DNA of 64,000 nucleotides from Ephemerocybe angulata. Its lineage: Eukaryota > Basidiomycota > Agaricomycetes > Agaricales > Psathyrellaceae. A model generated the notes under the pieces. It was not told the origin of the DNA, made no database searches, and was given only the letters and a program-made list of their open reading frames with translations. The position numbers and the translations under genes were made by a program. This document shows, piece by piece, positions 24,057-34,486 of this stretch (the first letter of the stretch is position 1; every line of letters starts with the position of its first letter). The DNA lies in the NCBI GenBank assembly GCA_013368325.1, contig JAACJK010000003.1, positions 496,001 to 560,000 on the forward strand, given 5' to 3'.

Positions 24057-24652
24057 TGTTGGTAATGAAATCAAGGCCTTCACGGTGCGCTTCCCTTACA
24101 CCGCCGTGTTTTTTGAATCAAGGGCAAACGAAGAGTGATGGTCAGGTATCCAAATAGTGTCTTATTCTCATCTCCCTTACACACACACTTCAATTGCTAT
24201 AGTAGTACTTTGAACTCATTAATAGAACGAGCCTCCCTGCTATATCCAACGTTCGAGTCCTTGTCCTCCGATCCCTCCCTTGAGTATTAGAGTAAGGCGG
24301 AAATACTCCGCTGAAATGGATACACCACCTACAAACGGGCCCCCATTGGCAGGATCTGGTGGGGAGGGCCCTCCGAACGCATAGCGCATGACAGTCCGAG
24401 TATTCGTGAGATTCCCAATGTAGCTATTTCCTCGCTCGACACGCCATATCCCTCTCTTTCCCTCTGACTCACGTCGTTTGATTATGAGACGTTTTATGGA
24501 CGAATTAAGTAGGCGCCAAAGAATGTCTCGTATAGCAGGAGGAGAAAAGGAAATAAGACATTGCCGTCGTTCAGAAATGGTGAAGCGCAACCTCCACCAC
24601 CCCCACCACCATCCAATACCTCGACGCCGGCGATCGTACACCGCTGCGAAGC
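24057..24652. other. Intergenic region between the tandem paralogues
   Basis: There is no supported gene. The last 50 bases repeat the sequence found before the first paralogue. Confidence 0.5.
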
Positions 24653-25531
24653 ATGGCTCAGCTCAATCGCTCCCCGAAGTCTGGCAACGACTGGACATAC
24701 AATGAACTCAGCGCATACAACATCTCCATTACCCCGACCTCGCCCGACGATTTCTTCCAACACAACCCAGACCCACCGCTCGACAATTTGGACCCCACCA
24801 TCCTCACGGCACCGGTCACCGATATGGACGATCCCAGCTACTCAGATGCAGCATCAAAGTACCTAGCCTATCTTGACTTCGCCACCCGCGTCGATCTGGG
24901 AAGCGATATCTGCGATAATCACGAAAGCACCGCCACTAATCTCGCAACGGAGACTCTGCGACTTCTGAAATTCAGAGACTGGGCCACAATCATCACACTG
25001 CGCTACCCCATCCCTCTCGTCATCTGCGGCGAGACACACGATTTCCAGCCAGACGTATGCGTTATACATCGCCCTAGCATGGGCTTCAAAACCTTCCTCC
25101 TCATGGACAGGTCCATCTTTGGCTACGACACGGCTTCCGGAGACGTCGAGGCGCAGGTCGTGGCTGGGGCGATCGCAGTGTATCACTCCAACAACAACGC
25201 GCGTACTGCGAAGGGCTTACCTGTCGTTGAAGCTATGACTGTGCCCTGTATCAGCATGGAGCGCACCAAGCCCACATTCTACCTCGTGCCCGTTACGAAG
25301 CAACTGAGCGATGCGGTCGCCACCGGCCAATATCCAGCGTCGCAAACGCACGTCTTGCAGTGCGCCACTGTCGCGCCGCCGGATCGTGGACAGGCCAGCA
25401 ATTGGGCTCCAGCGCGTTATGGGCGGGTCAGAGATGGAATGGCTAACCCCGAATATCGAGAGATTGCTCTCAGACGGTTCCTTGCATTCAGGGATGTTGC
25501 AAACCGCTGCTGGCAGGAGTACATGGATTAG
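24653..25531 (+). CDS. Fungus-specific protein of unknown function, tandem copy 2
   Basis: An intronless gene of 292 residues, clearly paralogous to the gene at 23229 along its whole length (WTYNELSAYNISITP, NPDPPLDNLDP, IPLVICGETH, DVCVIHRPSMGF, VEAQVVAGAIAVYHSNN, TVPCISM). It carries small insertions, such as VDLGSDICDN after the YLAYLDFATR block and a longer loop before the C-terminal helix. The presumed catalytic strand reads LMDRSIF, again with Arg where a PD-(D/E)XK enzyme would have Lys. The ATG is chosen because it matches the copy-1 start. Function unknown. Confidence 0.75.
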   Translation: MAQLNRSPKSGNDWTYNELSAYNISITPTSPDDFFQHNPDPPLDNLDPTILTAPVTDMDDPSYSDAASKYLAYLDFATRVDLGSDICDNHESTATNLATETLRLLKFRDWATIITLRYPIPLVICGETHDFQPDVCVIHRPSMGFKTFLLMDRSIFGYDTASGDVEAQVVAGAIAVYHSNNNARTAKGLPVVEAMTVPCISMERTKPTFYLVPVTKQLSDAVATGQYPASQTHVLQCATVAPPDRGQASNWAPARYGRVRDGMANPEYREIALRRFLAFRDVANRCWQEYMD

Positions 25532-25789
25532 TGGTTGCGCATCGATCGGCGCGCATATCTCCTTTCACTTCCCTTGAACTGTATCAGCGTATGAAACCTT
25601 CCTTCTACAGACCATTTGTAAACTACCAGCCTGCCCATTCAACCAGAGCTAATGTTCGAGATGAATCTCACTGGCTGATGGCGTTTTCCAGCAGCCCAAT
25701 TAGGAGATACACGACCCACGTGACCGTGTCGCGTGGTTGGTTGTTGATTTGCAGCTTGTTCCGTTCTGCCACTGCGATACCATTGCACG

Positions 25790-28700
25790 ATGAAAAGGCA
25801 CGCCAAAGGGCCTGCCCCAAACGTCTACATCGCGCGCGACGAGCTCGAGCAGGGCCGGCGCCAGCTCGAGAACAGGCTCAAATCCACCGCATCCATCCCC
25901 GCGCCCCCGCTCGCCAGCGACGACGAGGACGTCTACCACTACCACAGCCAGAACAGCAGCGTCGAGATGGGCAGGCACGGCTCCGAGCCCATGGGGTACC
26001 CCGACTTTCCCTCGTTCGCCCACCGCTCCCGGGAGCACTTCGCCGAGGAGGACAGTCACATGCAGATGGGGTGGTCGTACCGCACCGGCGACGACGACGA
26101 CGGCGTCAGTCCGTATGGCGGGGAGACCATGTCCACGGCGGCGCACCACGCGAGCGCAGTGACCCTCACGGCGGGCCTGGGCGGGGGGCGCGGTGCCCGG
26201 CGGGATGTCAGCATGAGCGGGGCAGAGTACGACCCCGACCGACCGCTCAACCAGATCATGGCCGGCGTCGGCCGCATGAGCATGTTCGACGACCCCTCCA
26301 GATCCAAACACGTACGTCGCCCCACCGAACCCCCGCCCTTACCTGACCCCTCTACCGCAGACCGCAACCAACAACAACATCACCTTCGAGCCCCTCGTCG
26401 TCGACAGCACCGCCGAGCTCGACCGCATCCTCCAATCCGGCTTCGCGCACCAAAACCAAAACCAGAGCCATAACCAGTCAATACACCCCACCCCACCCCT
26501 CTCGCGCGCCTCCTCCTCCTCCCTCTCCGACAGCGACCCGGGCTCCCCCTCCCGCCCCAAACTCTCCGACCACCTCCGCACCCTCGCCTTCTCCCCCAAG
26601 CGTCCCCGAACCGCCGCACCCATCCAACCCGCATCACCCGCCTACGCCCAACAAGCCTCCCCACTCGCAAAACGCAGTAGTAGCGGCCAAGGAGGAGGGG
26701 GAGGGGCACCCCTATCCATGAACACGACCCCCCGGCCCACGCGGCGGGTAGCCCAGCCTCCCACCCCCGAAGTCCGGCTACAACCGCCCACCCCTTCCAC
26801 GGCCAGCTCCAAATTCACGCGCATGGCGCGCGGCATCGTGCGGGACATCGCGAACAGCAGGGCCGATGCCGACAAACCCTCCTCGGGGCGGTCCTCGCTT
26901 GACAAGCAGCAGGAATCGGGTCCTGCTCCAGCTGTCAGGCCGAATGTCCGGAAGGGCATCATGAAAGAGCAGCAGTCGAAGAGTAGGATCCACTTGCCTG
27001 ATGTTACGGGGCTTACGGCGGCGGTTGAGTCGCCTGCGAGGCTGGGGAAGGAGTTCCATGCGTACAAGGGCGCCAATTCACGCGAAGCCGAGGGTACGTC
27101 CCTCCCAAACTCTCAATCAATCAATTCTTTACTGAAAAAAAATCACTTTATAGCTCGTTTCATTCAGACTCTTAGTAAAGTGCAGTCTAAAATCCAGCAG
27201 CTGAACGACGAGAACGGTATCTCCCGGCGCCGCGTGCGTGAGCTCGAGATGGAGCTGGACGACGCGAAGCGCGATGTCGCAAGGGAACGGACGAGGCTGT
27301 TGGAGAAGGAGGATGTTATCATACAGCAGCAAAAGGAGATGGCGGGGATCGCGAGTCGGTCTTCCAAGGGGAAAGGGAGGGCGCGGGATAATGAAGCGGA
27401 GGAGGAGGAGGAGGATGTGCTAAAGAGATACCGGGACGCTGTGGATGAGAAGAAGGGTATTTAACTTCTTTTCCCCTCGTTTTAGAGGATTCCGCTGATC
27501 TCAGATTTTCTTTCTTTCTTCGCAGCGCTAGAATCGTTGATCAACACCCTCCGATCGCACCTAACACGCCTAACCCAAGAACTCGCAGACCACTCGCATC
27601 TCCTCCAAGAGCTGAAAGAGATGCGAGACACGGACCACCGCGTCCTCCGCGAAAAGAGCGCCGACATCAGCCGGCTGAACGACGAAGTCGAAAGGCTCGC
27701 GGGGGAGGTGGAGGTGTTGAGGGGTGTTGTGGAGGAGGGGCTGCGGGAGAGGAGGGCGGGGAAGGAGCCGAGTGCGTACGTGGAGGAGGAGGCGGATACT
27801 AGTATGTCGTTGGATAATGACGAGGAGGAGGACGAGGAGCGGGAAGGGGATGGAGGGGAGAGGGAGGACGAGCGGGAAGAGGAGGAGGAGGAGGAAGAGG
27901 CGCAGGAAACGCCTGATGAACAGGGGAGTGTGGAGTACCGACCCCACCGGCCTCCTCTATTCGCTACTGACTCTGAGGACGAGGAAGACGAGACCTACGA
28001 ACCCTCATTCAGCTTTAGAGCGTCAACGCCCCCGCCCGCCGCGGCGGATCGCACTGTGCGGACGGACCATGCGACGCTCGGAACGAGTGGGAGCGCGAGC
28101 ACGCCGCATCGGGTGACGTTTATTGATCAGCGGGAGTTGAGGAGGATTGAGCGGGAGGTGGAGGAGCGCAGGGGCGATTTGAGTGTTAATGGGGGCGGGG
28201 GTCGGGGTGGTGGTAGAAGTGGGGATGGGAGGGGGAGTGGTAAAAGTGGGGATGGGAGTGGGAGGGGGAGTCCGGAGTTGGAGGCGACGAGCTTTTATGA
28301 GAGGCCGAGGACGCCTACGCCGCCGAGTCCGAGTCCGAGTCCGAGGGCGGGGAGGATGGGTTTTGGGAGGAAGGAAGGAGCTGCGGTGGCGGGTGGAAAT
28401 GTGAATGGGAAGGAGAGGGAGAAGGCGGGAGGCAGGAGACAGGGGAGTCCGCGGGGAAGGGATGTGGAGGAGACGCCGTTCCCGCAGATCCGGGGGATAG
28501 GCTTGAGCGGCTGTTCTTTGCTGCGCCGGAGCATAATCCGAGGACGTGTACTGTGTGTTTTAGAAGGCGGGGGACTGGTGCGGCACATGGGCATGACGAC
28601 GAAGAGGAAGAGATGGAAGGGGAGAGGGAAAGGGCTGAGGAGAGGAGGACGAGGAGGGGTAGTGGGGAGGTGACGGAGAGGGAGATTGAGGAGGTGCCGA

Positions 28701-29186
28701 ATGATCCGAGTTACTTTAGGAGGGTGGCGAGTCGGGCGGGGTTGCCGCCGCAGACTGTTGCGATGCGGGTTATTAGGGAGTTGGAGGATGATTTTACTCA
28801 TTATAAGAGGTGCGTTGGTCTTCCTTCCTTCCTTTCATCATATTCTTCCCTGCTATCCTTCCTCCCTTCCTTGCCTTTTATCTTGATCTTTGTTTTGGGA
28901 ACGAGAGAGAGGATGTTTACTGACTGAGGGTTGTAGTGTGTACTGCGAGTTGGCGGACCAGTATAAGGAGATGGACCCTGTTTCGGATGTGCCGCGGCGG
29001 AATTATTTGGCGAAGCATTTGAGAGAGGTTGTTGATATCTTGGAGCAGAAGGTGTGTTTTTGCTCTTCCGTCAGTATGCATAGGAGGATGGAGGAGACTG
29101 ACTGGACTTTTTGATAGGGAGACCAGATTGCGGCTTTGAGCGATTTGTTGGCGTTCAAGGATAAGGGCAAGGCTCCAGCGTCTTGA
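25790..29186 (+). CDS. Spindle pole body / Cep57-like microtubule-binding protein (Ppc89-like)
   Basis: Seven exons: 25790-26311, 26361-27093, 27154-27456, 27526-28392, 28488-28809, 28937-29051 and 29118-29186, giving 976 residues. The fission-yeast Ppc89/Cep57 family anchors spindle pole body components. The N-terminus (MKRHAKGPAPNVYIARDEL) leads into a Pro/Ser-rich region. A coiled coil spans exons 3 and 4 (FIQTLSKVQSKIQQLNDEN onward), followed by a Glu-rich and then a Gly/Arg-rich low-complexity stretch. The C-terminal block (YFRRVASRAGLPPQTVAMR to LREVVDILEQKGDQIAALSD) matches the Cep57 microtubule-binding domain layout. A cysteine pair in RTCTVCFRRR precedes it. The intron between exons 4 and 5 is the least certain: the frame must change there, the acceptor CCCGCAG is clear, and the donor at 28393 is my choice among weak ones. 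Confidence 0.8.
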
Positions 29187-30092
29187 AGGGTACCCCCGTT
29201 GTATTGTTCGTCCTGTGTTCGTGTTCGTGGTCTGACTTCCGTGTTCTGTGTTGTGTCCATGCATTTCTTTACTCTTCCTGTCCTTTCCGTCTTCTCGCTC
29301 GTTCCCTTTCTCTCCCTGCCCGATCCTTTCCATCGTCTCTCTCGTTTCGCACTTCCCGTTTTCAACCACCATCTGCATTGCATTGGTTCTATGCATCCAC
29401 CGTCCCTCCTTACATATATGTCAATATTGAATCGAACTTTAGCATACATAGTATCTTGACTGAAAGAAAGAAGAATTTGTTTTGACTGTCGTTGCATGTT
29501 CGTGTCATATTATTTCTTGGACGTTTTCGTTATTTAGCATGGTAGAGCGTCGTGAATTTGGCTGCAATATATATATTGGGTACATGGGCTTTGGTCAATT
29601 TTGTGGCGGTTTCCAGAGGTTGGTAATTACCGTAGCCGTACCATTCACTGCCTTGCATGTGTGTCGGGAGGTTCTCTCGAGGATTTCGAGGACGAGTTAC
29701 AGTGCCCCTTCGCGTTTTCGTTATTTAGCATCGTAGAGCGCAGTGAATTTGGTTGCAATATTTATAGTGGGTACATGGGCTTCGGTCATTTTTGTGGCGG
29801 TTTCCAAAGGTTGGTAAGTATCGCTACCCATACCACTGCCTTGCAGGTGTGTCGGGAGGTTTCCTCGAGGACTTCGAGGACGAGTTACAGTGCCTATCAC
29901 ATCCACATGGCATGGTAGAGCGAGGCTCAGCGACTCAGAGCGAGCTTCAAAGTGGGTAACTATGAAACACCTTAATTATCAGGAGTACAGGGATATGGTA
30001 CACCGTGACGAGGGGGCAAAGTTAGACCTGTGGCAGACCCTCTATGGAGCTGCACGCCTCAATAGCCTCATAGAGTGGCACTGGGTACGAGT
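29187..30092. other. Intergenic region holding a tandem repeat
   Basis: The stretch lies between convergent genes. It contains the 191-base tandem duplication listed separately and no supported gene. Confidence 0.6.
29522..29894. repeat. Direct tandem duplication, period 191 bases
   Basis: Unit 1 (29522-29712) and unit 2 (29713-29894) both start CGTTTTCGTTATTTAGCAT, contain GGGTACATGGGCTT, TGTGGCGGTTTCCA and TGTGTCGGGAGGTT, and end GACGAGTTACAGTGCC. A fragment starting GGCATGGTAGAGCG follows at about 29908. Neither unit has coding potential. Confidence 0.85.
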
Positions 30093-32858
30093 CTAGGAAG
30101 AAGACAAGGAATCGCACACCCTGATCGTCATGTCGTCCGACCCAGAGGCAATCCGCCTTCCATTCCTAGAGAGTGCTACGGTGTTGATATCAGCGCTGTG
30201 TTCCCGCCGCACGCTTCGCACTACGCCAGTTGAGGCATCCCACACCCTCAACGTGTCGTCGTACGACCCAGAGACAATCCATAATCCATCCCGGGAAAGT
30301 GCAACGGACCTAACACAACTGCTGTGTCCCTTCAGTACTCTCAGCACCCTGCCTGTCATTACATCCCACACCCTCACCATTCCGTCATACGACCCCGTCA
30401 CAATCTGCAGTCCATCCTCCGAAGCTGTAACGGACCCAACATCACTATCTCCCTTCAGGACAGTGTGCACCGTGCCCGTCAAGGTATCCCACACCCTCAC
30501 TGTTTTATCAGCCGATCCAGAGACAATCCTCGATCCCTCTCCTGTAAAGACCACAGAATAGACAGTGCCCGTGTGCCCCTTCAGGATGCGCTGAGCTTGG
30601 CCAGTCGATACATCCCATATCCTCACCGTGTTATCGCCTGACCCTGACCCTGAGACGACCTGTAATCCATCCGCCGAGAAGTCAACTGACCAAACACCGC
30701 TAGTGTGTCCCACAAGCACGCTCTCAACTCTTCCTGTCAACACATCCCACACCCTCCCTGATTTATCGTCCGATCCGGAGACGATATGCCCGCCGTCCGG
30801 TGAGAATGCAACAGACCTAACCACACTGATGTGCCCCTCCAGGATAGTCTGCAACTTGCCAGTCAGCGCATCCCACACCCTCACTGTTTTGTCTGCCGAC
30901 CCAGAGACAATCTTCCTTCCGTCCCAGGAAAACGCAACTCCCCATACCTGATTTGTATGCCCCGTCAGTGGGGGAGGGGGCTCATTGGGCAAGAAGATAC
31001 GTTCAACAGCCTTTTTACACTCTCGCTCGACCATGTCTTCTCGAACCTTCAACCGCTGAACCACCTCCGAGTGAAACTTGGCCATTTTTTGTGTCAGCGT
31101 AAGTGCAACTTGTGTCTCATAGAACGACTCGACGACCGGTGCCCAAATTCCAGGATGCGCCGCTATTTCAGGCTTGATGGCATAGTCGTCAAGACGCTCC
31201 CGGAAAACGGGATTGTCCCCGAGCTTCCCCTCCCAATTATCCTTCAAACCCTCCCGCATGGCATCAAGGTTGGTGCACAAGGTTGCCTGGAGCTCCCGAA
31301 AGCTTTCCTGGTCCTCCAAAAGCCGTTCCGTCTCTTGAGGTAGCCATCCATTCAACTCCTTCTCCTTCTCTTGCTTGGTGAGTTTCCACTTCTCAATCTC
31401 CCCAGCTGCCTGCTCCACCTCCTGCCGTCCCTTCTGGGAATAACCCTCCGCCGTCGACATCCACTCCTCCATGTCCTTGAGCAACATCTGCGTGTGCTCC
31501 AGCCTCGAGCCGAGCCGCTCTTTGGCTGAAGGCAACGCTCCCAGTGCAACCTTCGTTCCAAATTCATCCAACCGCCTCGCCAATGACTGTTCTAGCTCAC
31601 GAAGCGCATTGTGTTCTTGTTCCAAACATGCACGCTCCTCCTCTGCGACCTTCACGCGCTCCGTACTTTTTGCGTGCCTGCCCTCAGCTTCTTCAATCGC
31701 AGCGGAGGCAGCTTCAAAGGCCGCGCGATCAGCCGCCCGTTCTTCTGCTACATCCAATGCTTCCCTCTCGAGCTCGGTCAACATCTCAAGAACCTGTGCC
31801 GAAAACATGTCGATGGTATCCAAGAGGCGCTGTCGCCGAGTCCGCGGGGTACGGACGACCTCTTGCAGCGGAGCAACGTCGCTAGCTACAATCGGCGCTT
31901 GTTCAAGTTTCTCCTGGAGCGGAAGAGCGTGTAATTTGGTAGCGAGCTCGTCCCGCTCCTTGGTGGTTGCCGCTAACATTTCCCTCAAAGGTTCCACTAC
32001 CTGTGTTTAATGAGTGAGCAAACACACGGTAACAGCCCTGCGTGACATTGAATACTTACTTGTCCGCCAACGAGCTCATACATGATATCCCGAGGGAGTC
32101 TATATGCCGACGATGTCGCTTCGCCGTCGATAGGTAGGCCAGAGCGGAAACGACGTATGTCGTACCCTCGATCGTTCTCTAGGTATGCCAAAAAGCTTCT
32201 GCCCGTCCTCCCACTGGCGTAGAGGCTTTCTTCCTTGTCCACTACCTCCTCGGCGCTGAACGGAGCCTCATTTTCACTTTCCATCCGATCCCAACATGCC
32301 GTGATGCATGCTACTTTAGAGCCTTGGAAAACTCTCTCGAAGGCCTTTCTCGGTAGGACCGTTAATTCGGACATGGTCATGTCGTCTGTATTCAGAAAGA
32401 AGAGAGTATGGGTTATGGGCCCGAGCCTCATAACGCACCTATTAGATACGTGTATGCTCCGCAATGGAAATAGTACTCACTTTTTGTCCGCAATGTACTG
32501 CTCCAACTCGTTGAGTATCCCCTCAGTCGTCCCATTCCTAGAATCCGCCAGATTGCCGTCGAATCCAGGAGTGTCAAGGAGGGTCATGAACAGCCCATCG
32601 GCCAGTGGTACCCTGTACTCCACAATCTCCGAAGTAGGTTCATCATCTGTAGGCTCCCCAGGCGTACCGCTGACTGCATCGCAAACGGCCCTGATAAACT
32701 GCAGAATCGGTGTCATCCAGCGCCTCCAAGTCTACCAAAAGGCATCACCCACCGTCGTCTTGCCGCTGTCAGCCTTTCCAATAACGCTGAGCGCAATCGG
32801 TTAGTGCCATGTCTCTTCTAAGAAGAAAGTTTGCGTACGCAATCGTCGGCCCCTTCAT
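30093..32858 (-). CDS. GTPase - coiled-coil - WD40 protein, copy 3
   Basis: Five exons on the minus strand: 32858-32839, 32786-32753, 32698-32481, 32426-32060 and 32000-30093, giving 848 residues. Exons 1-4 have the same lengths as in copy 2 (20, 34, 218 and 367 bases). The P-loop GKADSGKT, DTPGF and TACWD motifs and the start of the coiled coil (VVEPLREMLAATTKERDEL) match copy 2, so these two are mirror partners. The propeller has seven repeats. Repeat 3 has a duplicated Ser-Gly (SGSGSGDNTVRIW), and the last repeat ends IRVCD instead of IRVWD, followed by a shorter tail (SLSSS). The poly-proline linker is shorter than in the other copies. Confidence 0.92.
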
Positions 32859-32968
32859 AACCTTCGATGGCGAGATGATAGGCAGTGGATGACCTCAGTT
32901 CGACGCATTCAGCTGAACGGACAACCAATCCTGGTCACAAGGCTCAGGCCTGCGCTGGCTAATCGACC

Positions 32969-32986
32969 ATCGCTATCGATAAGCGC
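32969..32986 (-). promoter_or_regulatory. Proximal palindrome-centred motif of GTPase-WD40 gene 3
   Basis: Read on the minus strand it is GCGCTTATCGATAGCGAT, ending 111 bases before the start at 32858. Confidence 0.65.
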
Positions 32987-33173
32987 TGAGCGAGCTGACA
33001 CGTCACACAAGGTGACGAGGTGACCATTGGACTTCTGCCCAATTGCAGGCGGCCCAGCATCATCCAGACGTCACTGTCTGCCGGAGACTTTGAGCACCAA
33101 GCGACGCCGCCGACTAGACCACGAGGAAAGAAGCACTACATCGAAAACTATAAACACTGGGTTCTATTCAGCA

Positions 33174-33191
33174 ATCGATATCGATAAGCGC
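33174..33191 (-). promoter_or_regulatory. Distal palindrome-centred motif of GTPase-WD40 gene 3
   Basis: On the minus strand it is GCGCTTATCGATATCGAT, preceded by the same CCCTCG as the distal site of gene 2. It lies about 316 bases before the start. Confidence 0.55.
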
Positions 33192-33499
33192 CGAGGGCTG
33201 AGTGCTGAACATGAGGCCTTCACAGGTCACCGTGACGAAAGCATCAGAAACACCGACGAGACTGACGAGATGGTTGCCAGATAGAGCTGAGATGTAGCCT
33301 GTTGCAAGAGTGTGAGGACAATACCGGTTTTCTGCTCGCTATGGGGTCTGGAAAGCAAAGGTTTCGAAGGTTCGTTCTGCCGACGATGCCACGTTCCGCG
33401 GCTCGTCGGCTGAGCTCCGATTCAGAAGCCGCTCAACTAAGCGCCCGACCGGCGACCGTCTTGCGTCCAGTTCATCGCAACTCTCACAGTCTCAGAATA

Positions 33500-34216
33500 C
33501 CGGACCGACTGGCACGCAGGTTCGAGGTTCGGGGTTCGAGGTTCGAGGTTCGAGGTCCACAAATTTCGAACATTCCGCAGAGAGCGTTCGTAGCAACTCT
33601 GCTGTGCTCTCATTGTGTACCACAACTTGAACAATGCTTATCATCGAGATGGTAACCTATATCAGAATAAAAGACCTTCACGGTGCCCCCGTATTTTCAT
33701 CCAACAACATCCATCTTGGTCCCATGGAGAACTTAATGCTTCTAGACGTCTTTCAGAGTCTCTCCCGCCACCCAGTTCTCCTCAAGTACATCAAGCTCGA
33801 CTCGGAGGATTATCGACTTGGCGTCGCTAAATAGGCTTATCTCTAGCACTTCCAGACTCCAGTCGGTCCCATCGATGGAGCAGGGCGATAGTAGATACAC
33901 GAGGAAAGAGGAAGAACCGTAGCCATTGAAGTCGAATACTAACGGTCCGGTATTTTGCCAAGTGTGCGTGCTGAGTTTGGTGCGCATACTCAAAGTATCA
34001 GAGGGGTATATATACCAATCCGAGAGCCAGGGCTTTGTGGACGGAACTCTGACATAGGGCAAAAGTGACACACTGTGTAGACCAAGAAATCATCGCAGCG
34101 AAGAGCAAAGCACAACGACGACCTTAAAGCGGAGTATCACTGACTTCGTGGACCTCGAACCGCGGACCTCGAACCTCGAACCTCAGGTTCGCGAACCTAC
34201 GTGCCAGTCGGTCCGG
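33500..34216. mobile_element. Non-autonomous element with terminal inverted repeats (MITE-like)
   Basis: The left end CCGGACCGACTGGCACGCAG is matched in reverse complement at the right end (CCGGACCGACTGGCACGTAG). Both ends continue with runs of GGTTCGAGGTTCGAGG and a GAGGTCCAC block, giving inverted repeats of roughly 70-80 bases. Length is 717 bases. No transposase is seen; a 109-codon minus-strand frame (33742-34071) and a 66-codon plus-strand frame have no recognised domain. Exact target-site duplications are not clear. The element is absent from the equivalent position of the left arm, so it arrived after the inverted duplication or was lost from the other arm. Confidence 0.75.
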
Positions 34217-34486
34217 TGTCCTCCACAGGCCTATTTTGCCGAAACCTTGGTCCTGTTTCTACAGTGGCAGATCCTTGACAGAGGAAGGCTTACCGAGAAG
34301 CAGAACAACCGAACTAGCGGTCGATAGCCACATGCCTGCAGGCTGCGAGACCTAGCACCTCCGTTCTTCCATTGTTTAGATGTGGCGCTGCTTTGAGGGC
34401 TTATGGCACGTTAGGGCGGGCAGGGGGAGCTTCAAATCAGGGGACTATGAAACAGCCCGTCAGCCTATTTATCAGGACTAGCAGTG

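Noticed and set aside
25531..26346. 271-codon frame overlapping the start of the spindle-pole gene
   Set aside because: It overlaps the gene in another frame and is Arg/Ala/Pro-rich, as expected of a GC-rich shadow.
33742..34071. 109-codon minus-strand frame inside the inverted-repeat element, considered as a transposase
   Set aside because: Too short, with no catalytic acidic motif or DNA-binding domain seen.
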